Origin: Oceanihabitans sp. IOP_32
Lineage (GTDB): Bacteria > Bacteroidota > Bacteroidia > Flavobacteriales > Flavobacteriaceae
Reading direction: 5' to 3'
DNA: 64,000 nt
Assembly: GCF_009498295.1 (NCBI RefSeq)
Contig: NZ_CP040813.1
Location: 248,001-312,000, forward strand
A program made the translations under genes and the position numbers. Shown here piece after piece: positions 37,207 to 46,725 of the stretch (its first letter is position 1; each line of letters opens with the position of its first letter). The notes below the pieces were generated by a model that saw only the letters and a program-made list of their open reading frames with translations, was not told where the DNA came from and made no database searches.

Positions 37207-38517
37207 TTATTCGTTTTTCCAGTTTAATCGATCCATTTGATTGTATGGCCATGGTGCCCCATTGTTTTCTATATTGGTCATCATATTATTGAGCTCGACA
37301 GGTGCTGCCGATTGCTCCATAACCAAATAGCGACGCATATCCATAATAATAGACAGCGGATCTATACTTATTGGGCAAGCTTCTACACAGGCATTACAGG
37401 TGGTACAAGCCCAAAGCTCTTCTTTGGTAATATAATCACCCAATAATTGTTTACCGTCGTCTTTAAATTCGCCATTATTCGCATCTATATTTTTACCAAC
37501 TTCTTCTAAACGGTCACGGGTGTCCATCATTATCTTTCTTGGTGAGAGTTTCTTACCGGTTATATTGGCTGGACATTCACTGGTGCATCGACCACATTCT
37601 GTACAAGTATAGGCGTTTAAAAGTTGAACCCAACTTAAATCTTGCACATCGCTGGCACCAAATTTAGCCGGGGGTTCATTCTCGTTTTCTGGAACTGCCG
37701 CATAAGGATCGACGTCGGGATCCATCATCAGTTTTACTTCGTTGGTAACCGCTTCAAGATTATCTAATTGGCCTTGTGGCTTCACCTTACCATAATAGGT
37801 ATTTGGAAACGCCAATAGAATATGCAAGTGCTTAGAATAATATAAATAATTTAAGAAAATTAAAATCCCGACAATGTGCAACCACCATGCTCCGCGCTCA
37901 ATAAGGTGCAAAGTAGTTTCAGAAAAACCAGAAAACCAAGGCGCCATAAACTGACTAATAATATTTCCAGAGTTTAAATTTTGAAAAGAAACATCTGTGG
38001 CATTCATGATAAGAAAAAGAGCCATTAATACCATTTCGAAATACAGGATGATATCGGCATCTTTTTTAGGCCAGCCTTTCATTTCTGGTTTAAAAAAACG
38101 GGCAATTTTTATGGTGTTTCTGCGTAACCAAAAAACTACCACAGCAATAAATACCAGAGCCGCCAAAACCTCGAAAGTCCCTATTAAAAACCCATAAACT
38201 GGTACCGGAAGCACCGATAAACCAATTCTATGTGTGCCAAATAAACCATCGATTATTATTTCTAAAACTTCAATATTTATAATTACAAAACCAATATAAA
38301 CGACCACGTGTAAAAATCCAGAAATGGGACGTTTAACCATTTTACTTTGTCCTAACGCGATTCTGGTTAAGTTTTTCCAACGCTGAGATTTGTTGTCGCT
38401 AACATCTACATCTTGACCAAGTTTAATATTACGAACTAATTTTTTTACGTTTTTAGCAAAAAAACCAATACTCAGAATAAGTATTGCTGCGAAAAGTAGG
38501 TTTGGTAAATACGTCAT
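37207..38517 (-). CDS. Membrane-bound 4Fe-4S dicluster protein (Hdr/NarI-like electron-transfer subunit)
   Basis: 436 residues. Five to six hydrophobic spans (about 3-20, 70-95, 110-140, 160-180 and 215-235) form a cytochrome-like membrane domain, with several His residues that could hold haem b. They are followed by two 4Fe-4S motifs, CTECGRCTSECP (about 306-317) and CTTCNACVEACP (about 378-389). This is the HdrE plus ferredoxin half of a complex whose CCG half is the separate protein at 35662-36453. It probably moves electrons between the quinone pool and a cytoplasmic substrate. The partner substrate is unknown. Confidence 0.87.
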   Translation of the reverse strand: MTYLPNLLFAAILILSIGFFAKNVKKLVRNIKLGQDVDVSDNKSQRWKNLTRIALGQSKMVKRPISGFLHVVVYIGFVIINIEVLEIIIDGLFGTHRIGLSVLPVPVYGFLIGTFEVLAALVFIAVVVFWLRRNTIKIARFFKPEMKGWPKKDADIILYFEMVLMALFLIMNATDVSFQNLNSGNIISQFMAPWFSGFSETTLHLIERGAWWLHIVGILIFLNYLYYSKHLHILLAFPNTYYGKVKPQGQLDNLEAVTNEVKLMMDPDVDPYAAVPENENEPPAKFGASDVQDLSWVQLLNAYTCTECGRCTSECPANITGKKLSPRKIMMDTRDRLEEVGKNIDANNGEFKDDGKQLLGDYITKEELWACTTCNACVEACPISIDPLSIIMDMRRYLVMEQSAAPVELNNMMTNIENNGAPWPYNQMDRLNWKNE

Positions 38518-38529
38518 ATTTATATAGCG

Positions 38530-39492
38530 TTAGTCTGGTTGTTTAATTTCATTTCCTTCGGCGTCATACTGCTGAGCTTTTTTTCCAAATAAGGAAAAAT
38601 GCACATAACGTTTTGGGTTTAGTTTAAGATCTTCTAACAACTGTTCTAATTGCAGCGATGCTCCCTCTAAATTATTGTACAAATTATCGTCTTTTAATAG
38701 CTTGCCAATACTCCCCTCACCACTTTCAACTTTAGCCAATATGGTGTTGAAATTTTTTATAGTAGCCTCTAAATTAGAAACGGTTTGGTCGATATCTGTT
38801 TTTGCAATAGCATTGGTTGCTTTGGTAAGATTTGTCGATATTTTTTCAAAATTATCAACAGTTGTATTTAGTTTTTGTTTGTTGTTAGCGAGTAAATCTT
38901 CTATTGATTTAGACGTTTGAGCAAAACTTTCTAAAGTCACACTTAAACTACTCACGCTGGCTTTTAGGTTATCTTGAGTATCTTCGTTTAACACATTATT
39001 AATACCTATTAATACCGAATCTGCACTTACCATCATTTTCTCAATTTTCTCCTGCAATGGCGTAAGTCTTTGATTAACTAATTCGGTTAAACCAGCTTTC
39101 ACCGTACCTTTTAGATACGTGTCATTTTTCGCCTTTTCATCGCCATCAAAAGCAGGAATAATGGCAATAGCTTTACCACCAATAAGACCAGTTTCATAAA
39201 GTTCTGCTCTACTGTTTTTCGAAAACTCAAAATCGTTGTTAACCAAAAGCTTTATTAGTATTTGCCCAGAATTGTCGTCTGTAAAACCAATATTGGCCAC
39301 TTTCCCCACAGGGAAACCATTGATGGTAACTGGTGTAGATGCCGATATCCCTTCAACATTATCGTAAACCACAAAAAACGATCGCGACGCGTCTAATAAA
39401 TTCTGTCCTTTTAAATAATTGTAGCCAAAAATAACAAGTATAATTCCTGAGACAACTAAGATGGCGGTTTTAATTTCTTTTGATAATTTCAA
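38530..39492 (-). CDS. MlaD/MCE family lipid-transport protein
   Basis: 320 residues with one N-terminal membrane span (about 8-26) and a single MCE domain (about 40-120, with VVYDNVEGISASTPVTINGFPVGKV), followed by a long helical region (about 130-290) with coiled-coil character. Such proteins form hexameric periplasmic rings that carry lipids between the membranes. No MlaE/MlaF genes are adjacent, as is common in this group. It lies between the amidase and membrane Fe-S genes in a run of minus-strand genes with short gaps. Confidence 0.9.
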   Translation of the reverse strand: MKLSKEIKTAILVVSGIILVIFGYNYLKGQNLLDASRSFFVVYDNVEGISASTPVTINGFPVGKVANIGFTDDNSGQILIKLLVNNDFEFSKNSRAELYETGLIGGKAIAIIPAFDGDEKAKNDTYLKGTVKAGLTELVNQRLTPLQEKIEKMMVSADSVLIGINNVLNEDTQDNLKASVSSLSVTLESFAQTSKSIEDLLANNKQKLNTTVDNFEKISTNLTKATNAIAKTDIDQTVSNLEATIKNFNTILAKVESGEGSIGKLLKDDNLYNNLEGASLQLEQLLEDLKLNPKRYVHFSLFGKKAQQYDAEGNEIKQPD

Positions 39493-39541
39493 AATATGGG
39501 TGTTTAGTTAAACAAATTTAAGGTAATTTTAATGAATCTCT

Positions 39542-40648
39542 CTAATTAGCTGCCAATTTTAATGCTTCAGATAAAGATATTTTCTTACCATTTTTAAACG
39601 CCACAATAAAACCCGTTTTAAAACCTGCTTGTTTTACTTCAGCTTCCAAATTTTTAGCGGTACTGTAGGTTGAAGTTTCCCCATAAAAATACCGGTAAAG
39701 CTTGTTTTCTTTTACTTTAGAAATATTATTTAAGCCTTTAAAGTTATACGGTTTTGTCTCTATTGATTTTGAGCTTGCAGCGATTTGAATTTTAAAAGTC
39801 ACATCGCTTAAAACCGCTTCAACAGCCTGAGAATTTGGAGTGTCCTGAACATAAAATTGATTATCTACATTAAGGTACAAGTTATTCTTATATTTCAAAA
39901 TAGCATCTTTTATGGCCAAAGCCATTTCTTGTTGTCCTTTTTTAGAGTTTAAATAAGCGCCTTCTTTTTTATGACTTAAAAAACCAAGTTCAATTAACAC
40001 ACTTGGCATAACCGTTTGATGCAATACAATAAACCCCGCTTGTTTAACTTTGCGGTCATTTCGCTTTAATTCTCTCGTAAACTTGTTTTGAATTAATCCA
40101 GCAAGCTCAATACTTTGGTCCAAATACTCCTCTTGCCCTAACATTAAACTTAAAACGGATTCTGGTGAATTGGGATCAAAGCCGCCATAATTTTTCTCGT
40201 AGTCCTGTTCGTATAAAATTACCGAGTTCTCTTTCTTAGCAATTTCTAAATTGGTTTGACTTCTATGGGTACCCAAAACAAACGTTTCTGCACCATGCGC
40301 TTGCGAATTATGCGAATTACAATGTACCGAAATAAACAAATCGGCATTCGCCTTATTAGCAATTTGGCCTCTTTTGTACAAATCTACAAACACATCCTTT
40401 TTTCGGGTATAAATAACTTCTATATCCGGATTTTTTTCAAGCTCCTTCCCTATACTTAACACAACTTTTAAAGCAATGTCTTTTTCTTTATAACCTCCAC
40501 CCATTGTACCGGGATCTCTCCCCCCATGACCTGCATCTAATACCACAATAAACTTATCGCCTTTTTGATAATCTTGAATTTTTGTAAACGATGAAGAGAC
40601 GAATACAACGATGAGAGATAAGAAAACTAATATTTTGTTCGTTTGCAT
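39542..40648 (-). CDS. N-acetylmuramoyl-L-alanine amidase (Amidase_3) with C-terminal SPOR-like region
   Basis: 368 residues with a signal peptide (about 1-22). The zinc amidase domain (about 33-255) has VLDAGHGGRDPGT with the first His ligand, KEKDIAL with the Glu ligand, FISVHCNS with the second His, and the catalytic Glu in SVLIELGFLSH. The C-terminal 95 residues (FKIQIAAS to AFKNGKKISL) resemble a SPOR domain that binds denuded glycan at the septum. It cuts stem peptides off peptidoglycan in the periplasm during cell separation. Head of the minus-strand run, divergent from lptD. Confidence 0.93.
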   Translation of the reverse strand: MQTNKILVFLSLIVVFVSSSFTKIQDYQKGDKFIVVLDAGHGGRDPGTMGGGYKEKDIALKVVLSIGKELEKNPDIEVIYTRKKDVFVDLYKRGQIANKANADLFISVHCNSHNSQAHGAETFVLGTHRSQTNLEIAKKENSVILYEQDYEKNYGGFDPNSPESVLSLMLGQEEYLDQSIELAGLIQNKFTRELKRNDRKVKQAGFIVLHQTVMPSVLIELGFLSHKKEGAYLNSKKGQQEMALAIKDAILKYKNNLYLNVDNQFYVQDTPNSQAVEAVLSDVTFKIQIAASSKSIETKPYNFKGLNNISKVKENKLYRYFYGETSTYSTAKNLEAEVKQAGFKTGFIVAFKNGKKISLSEALKLAAN

Positions 40649-40753
40649 AATTAACTTTAGGTCTAGAATTTTGGTTTTTTACTCCATTATTTCGAGTAAT
40701 TATTTAATTTAAAATTTTCCGCCGATTAATAAATTATCACAGAAAAATATATG

Positions 40754-40761
40754 TAATTTTG
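40754..40761 (+). promoter_or_regulatory. Predicted -7 box of lptD
   Basis: TAATTTTG, an exact TAnnTTTG. It overlaps the earliest in-frame TTG codon (40759), so that codon cannot be the translation start of a transcript begun here. The next TTG at 40810 remains possible. Confidence 0.5.
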
Positions 40762-40809
40762 ACAATTCAAAAACCAAGCCATACTTTTACAAAAATACAT
40801 TTAAAAGCG

Positions 40810-43542
40810 TTGGATACAAAGAACTTTAAAATACTTTTTGCATTAAGTTTAACCGTACTTGTTAACGCGTTTAGCTTCTCCCAAGATATTATAAAATCCA
40901 GAGACTCTATAAAGCCCGTTGTTACAGATAGTTTGTTTATTAATGCGAAAAATTTCAATACATCGGAGAAGCCTTCTAATACAGAGCAAGACTCGGTTAT
41001 AACCGATTCTATAAAACCTAAGAAGGAAATACTAGAGCATATTGTAACCTATAAAGCCACAGATTATTCGGCATTCAATCAAAAGAAACAAAAGCTTTAT
41101 TTGTATAATGAGGCCGAAATTAATTATGGTGATATTAACATTAAATCTGGAAGTATTGTAATCGATTATAGCACCAATACGGTTTACGCCCGAGGCATCA
41201 TAGATTCACTTGGCGCATATTCGCAATCGCCAGTTTTTACGCAAGGCCCGAGCGTGGTAGAACCCGATTCCATTCTTTTTAATACCGAATCTAAAAAAGC
41301 TTTAATTTATAATTCGAAAACAGAACAAGGTGATGGTACTGTAATTGCTCAGATAACAAAAAAAGAAAACGATTCTGTTTATTTTATACATCGCGGAAAA
41401 TATACTACCGCCGAAAACCTGGACGATCCCGAGTACTACATCTTACTCAGGAAAGCGAAGGTTGTTCCTGGTAAAAAAATTGTGACTGGTTTAACAAATT
41501 TATTTATTTACGATGTTCCTACCCCCATTGGTGTACCTTTTGCTTTTTTTCCGCAATCGGAAAAACAAACCTCAGGGGTTTTAATCCCAAGTTTTGGTGA
41601 ACAAAACGAGCGCGGATACTTTTTACAAAATGGAGGCTATTATTTCGCGATAAACGATTATGTAGATTTAGCGGTCCTAGGAGATTACTATACCAATGGT
41701 AGTTATGGCTTACGTTTGGAGAACACCTATGCAAAACGCTACAAATTTAGAGGAAATCTAGGATTTCGATACGAAAATTTAATTACCAGTGAACGCGGAT
41801 TTCCAGATTACGGCAAATCTACAGTTTACAATTTGCGCTGGTCGCACACTCAAGACTCAAAGGCTAGCCCCAGTTCGCGTTTCTCTGCTTCTGTTAACTT
41901 AGGTAGTAGTACCTATTACAGAACCTCACTTAATCAAATTAATACTGGTGCATTTTTAAACAATACCTTATCGTCTTCGGTGTCCTACTCTAAAACTTTC
42001 GACGGTGAGCCATCGGTTAATTACAGTGTTACAGCCACACACTCTCAAAACACAAACACCGAGCAAATAAATATGACGCTTCCAACATTACAAGGAAACG
42101 TGAGTAGAATATTCCCTTTTGCGCCTAAAACCGGTTCAAAAAAAGGGATCATCCAAAATATCAATTTTCAATATAGCGTTCGTGGCGAAAACAGAATTCA
42201 AACTACAGATTCTCTGTTCTTTAAAAAAGAAATGTTTGATGATGCCAAAACGGGTTTCCAACATTCCATACCAATAAGCACAAACTTTAAACTCTTTAAA
42301 CATTTTAGTTTAAGTAGTTCTGCAAGTTATAACGAGGTATGGTCTTTTAAAACTGTTGATAAAGTTTACGATTATTTAACCGACGATGTTATCACCGAAA
42401 CGGTAAACGGTTTTGATGCCTTTAGAACCTATAATTTTAGCACCAGTTTAGGAACAACCGTTTACGGCTTATTTAACTTTAAAAAAGAAGGAGAAAACCC
42501 TAAAATACATGCCATTCGTCACGTTATGCGCCCTTCAATTAGCTATAATATTAATCCGGCTTTCGATAAATATTATGAAACTGCCGAGGTGGTTAATGCC
42601 GAGGGTTTAACGGCTAGCGAATTGGAAATTATTCAAAACGATCCGCGATTAGAGTATTCGCGATTCGAAGATGGCCTATTTGGAACCCCAGGCAAAACCT
42701 TTTCTAGCTCTATGGGTATCTCGCTCGCCAATAATTTTGAAGCTAAGGTACGCGATAAAGACACTACTGCCACAGAGCCAAAAAAAGTAATACTATTAAA
42801 TAATTTAAATTTTTCAACCTCTTATAATTTTGCAGGAGATTCCTTGCAGTGGAGCCCAGTAAGAATGAGTGGAGGCACCCAATTATTTGATAATAAAATG
42901 AGTATAAACTTTGGTGCTACTTTAGACCCTTATGCGTTAGATAATAACAATAACCGCATCGATAAATTTAATATCGACAATGGTGGAAGCCTTTTTAGAT
43001 TAACAAGCGCCAATGCCACCATGAGTTATTCGTTATCTGGAGGTAAAAAAAGTAGTCGAGATAAAAAAGATAAAGATCGAGCCATAGAAGAAAACTTAAG
43101 AAGCGGTGGTCGAGACGACGATTTGTTTGGAGTTTCTGAAGACTTTTCTAGATTTAGTGAAACCAGCGACGACAAAAAAGATGAAGAACCTAGCGAGTTT
43201 TACAATTTTAAAATACCCTGGGATTTACGTCTGGCATACGCTGTGAATTACTCAAACTCCAGACGACAGAACGAAATATCGTCGCACTCGCTCATGTTTT
43301 CTGGAAACATCGAATTATCGCCTAAATGGTCGGTGGGCGCCTCTTCTGGGTACGATTTAAAAAACAAAGGTTTTACCTATACCCAATTGCGTTTTGAACG
43401 CGATCTTTTGAGTTGGCGTATGAATTTTAGTTGGGTTCCTTTTAGCTCTAGAAGCTCTTGGAATTTCTTTATTGGCATAAAATCGAATATTCTAAAAGAT
43501 TTAAAATACGAAAAACGCAAAGAACAAGATCAACGTCTTTAA
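40810..43542 (+). CDS. lptD: LPS-assembly outer membrane protein LptD (OstA family)
   Basis: About 910 residues. A signal peptide (LFALSLTVLVNAFSFSQ) is followed by an OstA/LptA-like jelly-roll (about 80-200, with YNEAEINYGDINIKSGSIVID-type repeats) and a large C-terminal beta-barrel (about 250-905) with alternating aromatic strands. LptD inserts LPS into the outer leaflet. The barrel holds a Lys/Asp/Glu-rich low-complexity loop (near residues 750-800). The frame opens at 40759, but the -7 box there excludes it. Both candidates are TTG codons, and the one at 40810 leaves a normal signal peptide. RidA follows 47 bp later. Confidence 0.88.
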   Translation: MDTKNFKILFALSLTVLVNAFSFSQDIIKSRDSIKPVVTDSLFINAKNFNTSEKPSNTEQDSVITDSIKPKKEILEHIVTYKATDYSAFNQKKQKLYLYNEAEINYGDINIKSGSIVIDYSTNTVYARGIIDSLGAYSQSPVFTQGPSVVEPDSILFNTESKKALIYNSKTEQGDGTVIAQITKKENDSVYFIHRGKYTTAENLDDPEYYILLRKAKVVPGKKIVTGLTNLFIYDVPTPIGVPFAFFPQSEKQTSGVLIPSFGEQNERGYFLQNGGYYFAINDYVDLAVLGDYYTNGSYGLRLENTYAKRYKFRGNLGFRYENLITSERGFPDYGKSTVYNLRWSHTQDSKASPSSRFSASVNLGSSTYYRTSLNQINTGAFLNNTLSSSVSYSKTFDGEPSVNYSVTATHSQNTNTEQINMTLPTLQGNVSRIFPFAPKTGSKKGIIQNINFQYSVRGENRIQTTDSLFFKKEMFDDAKTGFQHSIPISTNFKLFKHFSLSSSASYNEVWSFKTVDKVYDYLTDDVITETVNGFDAFRTYNFSTSLGTTVYGLFNFKKEGENPKIHAIRHVMRPSISYNINPAFDKYYETAEVVNAEGLTASELEIIQNDPRLEYSRFEDGLFGTPGKTFSSSMGISLANNFEAKVRDKDTTATEPKKVILLNNLNFSTSYNFAGDSLQWSPVRMSGGTQLFDNKMSINFGATLDPYALDNNNNRIDKFNIDNGGSLFRLTSANATMSYSLSGGKKSSRDKKDKDRAIEENLRSGGRDDDLFGVSEDFSRFSETSDDKKDEEPSEFYNFKIPWDLRLAYAVNYSNSRRQNEISSHSLMFSGNIELSPKWSVGASSGYDLKNKGFTYTQLRFERDLLSWRMNFSWVPFSSRSSWNFFIGIKSNILKDLKYEKRKEQDQRL

Positions 43543-43589
43543 ATTAAACTAATGTTTCGCTTTCGCGGAAAAAAAACAACTATAACATC

Positions 43590-43970
43590 ATGAAAAAAAT
43601 AATTACAACCACAGAGGCACCCGCTCCAATTGGTCCTTACAATCAAGCCGTTTTAAGTGGTAATACACTTTATACCTCTGGACAAATAGCGCTTCATCCA
43701 GAAACAGGCGTTTTAGTATTAGATGATATTGAAACCGAAACAAAACAAGTTATGGAAAACATGAAAGCCGTTTTAAAAGCAGCCAATATGACTTTTGAAA
43801 ATGTTATCAAATCGTCCATATTTATTAGCGATATGAATAACTTTGGAACAATAAACGAAGTTTACGGTAGTTATTTTGACGATGCCAATGCTCCCGCTCG
43901 AGAAACCGTAGAAGTTGCGAGATTACCAAAAGATGTTAATGTAGAAATTAGCATGATAGCCGTAAAATAA
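43590..43970 (+). CDS. RidA family enamine/imine deaminase
   Basis: 126 residues, a standard single-domain Rid protein that hydrolyses reactive 2-aminoacrylate imines from PLP enzymes. Motifs: APIGPYNQAV at the N-terminus, SGQIALHPETG, and the C-terminal PARETVEVARLPKDVNVEI with the substrate Arg. Starts with ATG at 43590. A CGCTTTCGCGGAAA 14-mer lies directly upstream in the gap with lptD. A hairpin terminator follows. Confidence 0.95.
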   Translation: MKKIITTTEAPAPIGPYNQAVLSGNTLYTSGQIALHPETGVLVLDDIETETKQVMENMKAVLKAANMTFENVIKSSIFISDMNNFGTINEVYGSYFDDANAPARETVEVARLPKDVNVEISMIAVK

Positions 43971-44001
43971 GCATAAAATTAATCATGCTTATTGCTTGTA
44001 A

Positions 44002-44046
44002 AAAAACCATCGCTATAAACTTTTCGGGTCTATAGCGATGGTTTTT
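44002..44046 (+). terminator. Hairpin terminator downstream of the RidA gene
   Basis: Arms AAAAACCATCGCTATA and TATAGCGATGGTTTTT (16 bp) around a 13-nt loop, with a T-rich 3' side, 31 bp after the stop codon. Confidence 0.85.
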
Positions 44047-44260
44047 AATTCGATAAAACAAATCCACAAAGCTTTAAAAAAACTGGGGAAATCAAAAGTT
44101 ATCAACTTCCCATTTACGAGTTTCTAAAATCATAAGAAATCAAACTATTTAGTTTTTCTTTTATAGATTCGAGCTAGCGATAATCTATAAAATTTTCTGT
44201 CGGTTAACAACAATAATCGATTTCACCCATTTTTAATGCCGTAATTTTTTATAATCTCCC

Positions 44261-44268
44261 TACCTTTG
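44261..44268 (+). promoter_or_regulatory. Predicted -7 box of gpmI
   Basis: TACCTTTG, exact TAnnTTTG, 22 bp before the ATG at 44291. Confidence 0.5.
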
Positions 44269-44290
44269 ATGGCTCAAAATTTTCAGAAAA

Positions 44291-45808
44291 ATGAACAAAA
44301 AAGTCATCTTAATGATTCTTGATGGTTGGGGAAATTCTCCAGACCCAAAAGTCTCTGCTATCGATCATGCCAATACACCATTCATAGATTCATTATATAA
44401 AAAATACCCCTTCGCCTCCTTAAGAACCGATGGGTTGCACGTGGGGTTACCAGAAGGCCAAATGGGCAATAGTGAAGTGGGACACATGAATTTAGGAGCA
44501 GGCCGAATTGTTTACCAAGATCTTGTAAAAGTGAATTTAGCGGTTAAAAACAAAACCCTAAATTCTGAAAAGGTTTTGGTCGATGCCTTTAACTATGCAA
44601 AAATCAATAATAAAAATGTTCATTTTTTAGGGTTATTAAGCGATGGTGGCGTACACTCGCATATAAATCACCTACTGGCTTTAATTGATGCCGCTAATAA
44701 TTTTGGCGTAAAAAACACCTTTGTGCACGCCTTTACCGACGGTCGCGATGTAGACCCCAAATCTGGTTACGGTTTTATAACAGCCCTTGAAAACCATATT
44801 GAAAACACCAATACAAAACTCGCTACTATAACCGGTCGTTATTATGCTATGGACAGAGATAAACGCTGGGATCGTATAAAATTAGCTTACGATGCCTTGG
44901 TGAATAGTATTGGCGAAAAATCGACTAATGCCACTAAGTCTATCCAAAAAAGTTACGATAACGATATCACCGATGAGTTTATTAAACCCATTATTATGGT
45001 TGATAAAAACAATACGCCCATCGCTCAAATAAAAGATGAAGATGTTGTTATATTTTTTAACTTTAGAACCGATCGCGGTCGTGAGCTAACCGAAGCTTTA
45101 ACGCAAACCAATTTTCATGAGCAAAACATGCATAAACTCAATTTGCACTACGTAACGCTTACAAATTACGACGACACATACCATAACATAAACGTTATAT
45201 TTAATAAAGAGAACTTAAGCGAAACTTTAGGTGAAGTTTTAGAAAAACACCATAAAACACAAATTAGAATTGCCGAAACCGAGAAATACCCACACGTTAC
45301 TTTTTTCTTTTCTGGGGGTCGTGAGACACCTTTTAAAGGAGAAACTCGAATTTTAAGAAACTCGCCAAAAGTGGCTACCTACGATTTAAAACCTGAAATG
45401 AGTGCCTACGAATTACGTGATGCTTTAATCCCTGAATTAGAAAAAGCCGAGGTCGATTTTGTATGCTTAAATTTTGCAAACGGTGATATGGTTGGGCATA
45501 CGGGCGTTATGGAAGCCGCCATAAAAGCCTGCGAAGCTGTCGATGCCTGTGTTAAAGACATAGTAAATACAGCATTAAACAATGGTTACACCACATTACT
45601 TATCGCAGACCACGGCAATTGTGAGACCATGATAAATCCAGACGGCTCTCCAAATACAGCACACACCACAAACCCTGTTCCTGTTGTTCTAATCGATAAG
45701 GATTTAAAAGCTATTAAAGATGGCGTTTTAGGCGATATCGCACCAACTATCTTGAAACTTATGGGTTTACCGCAACCCGAAGCCATGACCCGACACCCCT
45801 TGGTTTGA
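44291..45808 (+). CDS. gpmI: 2,3-bisphosphoglycerate-independent phosphoglycerate mutase
   Basis: 505 residues, an alkaline-phosphatase-superfamily metalloenzyme that interconverts 3- and 2-phosphoglycerate in glycolysis using two Mn2+. MILDGWG at the N-terminus gives the first metal Asp. GQMGNSEVGHMNLGAGR (about 57-73) has the phosphoryl-acceptor Ser. FTDGRDVDPKSG, FFFSGGRETPF and NFANGDMVGHTG with TLLIADHGNCE supply substrate and metal residues. Length is normal. Confidence 0.97.
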   Translation: MNKKVILMILDGWGNSPDPKVSAIDHANTPFIDSLYKKYPFASLRTDGLHVGLPEGQMGNSEVGHMNLGAGRIVYQDLVKVNLAVKNKTLNSEKVLVDAFNYAKINNKNVHFLGLLSDGGVHSHINHLLALIDAANNFGVKNTFVHAFTDGRDVDPKSGYGFITALENHIENTNTKLATITGRYYAMDRDKRWDRIKLAYDALVNSIGEKSTNATKSIQKSYDNDITDEFIKPIIMVDKNNTPIAQIKDEDVVIFFNFRTDRGRELTEALTQTNFHEQNMHKLNLHYVTLTNYDDTYHNINVIFNKENLSETLGEVLEKHHKTQIRIAETEKYPHVTFFFSGGRETPFKGETRILRNSPKVATYDLKPEMSAYELRDALIPELEKAEVDFVCLNFANGDMVGHTGVMEAAIKACEAVDACVKDIVNTALNNGYTTLLIADHGNCETMINPDGSPNTAHTTNPVPVVLIDKDLKAIKDGVLGDIAPTILKLMGLPQPEAMTRHPLV

Positions 45809-45877
45809 ATAATGAAAAATAATATTAAACTATAAAATAGTAATTTTACTTTCTTAAAACCAATTTAGGTTTTTAAG

Positions 45878-45885
45878 TATCTTTG
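45878..45885 (+). promoter_or_regulatory. Predicted -7 box of map
   Basis: TATCTTTG, exact TAnnTTTG, 17 bp before the ATG at 45903. The gap between gpmI and map is 94 bp, so map has its own start signal. Confidence 0.55.
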
Positions 45886-45902
45886 CCTATATTTTTAAAA
45901 AC

Positions 45903-46721
45903 ATGATTGTAGTAAAAACAAGAGAAGAAATAGAATTGATGCGAGAAAGTGCTCTTATTGTATCTAAAACATTAGGGGTACTTGCTAAAGAAGTGAAACC
46001 AGGTGTAACCACACTTCAATTAGACAAAATTGCTGAAGAACACATTAGAGATCATGGTGCTATTCCTGGGTTTTTAGGCTTGTATGATTTCCCAAATACG
46101 CTTTGTATGAGCCCTAACGAACAGGTAGTTCATGGCATACCTAATAGCACACCATTAAAAGAAGGAGATATCATATCTATAGATTGTGGTGCTCTAAAGA
46201 ATGGTTTTTATGGAGATCATGCCTACACGTTTGCTGTTGGTGAAATTGCTCCAGAAGTCGAAAAATTACTTCAAGTAACAAAAGAATCTCTGTATGTTGG
46301 TATTCGTGCATTTAAAAAAGGAAATCGTGTTGGCGATGTAGGTTATGCCATTCAAAAATATTGTGAAGATCACGGCTATGGTGTTGTTAGAGAATTGGTT
46401 GGCCATGGTTTAGGCAGAAAAATGCATGAAGACCCAGAAATGCCAAATTATGGGAAACGTGGCCGTGGTAAAAAATTTATTGAAGGCATGGTGGTAGCCA
46501 TAGAACCTATGATTAACCAAGGAACGCATAAAATAAAACAACATAGAGATGGTTGGACCATTACCACTTTAGACAAGAAACCTAGCGCTCATTTTGAACA
46601 CAATGTAGCCCTAGTAGATGGCAAACCAGAACTACTCTCAACATTTGCCTATATTTATGATGCTTTAGGGATTAAAAGTGATGAAGAAGATGAGTTTAGA
46701 CGGGAGGCTTTAGTACTTTAA
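45903..46721 (+). CDS. map: Type I methionine aminopeptidase
   Basis: 272 residues, cytoplasmic, removes the N-terminal Met from new proteins. The pita-bread fold ligands are visible: ISIDCGALKNGFYGDHAYTF with two Asp, LVGHGLGRKMHEDPEMPNYG with the His, MVVAIEPMINQGT with a Glu, and HFEHNVALV with the final Glu. The C-terminal tail (GIKSDEEDEFRREALVL) is an acidic extension of about 20 residues beyond the short E. coli form. A GxxExxY cassette begins 4 bp after its stop codon. Confidence 0.95.
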   Translation: MIVVKTREEIELMRESALIVSKTLGVLAKEVKPGVTTLQLDKIAEEHIRDHGAIPGFLGLYDFPNTLCMSPNEQVVHGIPNSTPLKEGDIISIDCGALKNGFYGDHAYTFAVGEIAPEVEKLLQVTKESLYVGIRAFKKGNRVGDVGYAIQKYCEDHGYGVVRELVGHGLGRKMHEDPEMPNYGKRGRGKKFIEGMVVAIEPMINQGTHKIKQHRDGWTITTLDKKPSAHFEHNVALVDGKPELLSTFAYIYDALGIKSDEEDEFRREALVL

Positions 46722-46725
46722 AGCT

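Larger units (their letters stand above)
43971..44290. other. Intergenic region between ridA-type gene and gpmI
   Basis: 320 bases hold the terminator at 44002-44046 and the gpmI -7 box at 44261-44268. The part between (about 44050-44255) shows only AT-rich sequence, with no reading frame or repeat I can name. Confidence 0.6.
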
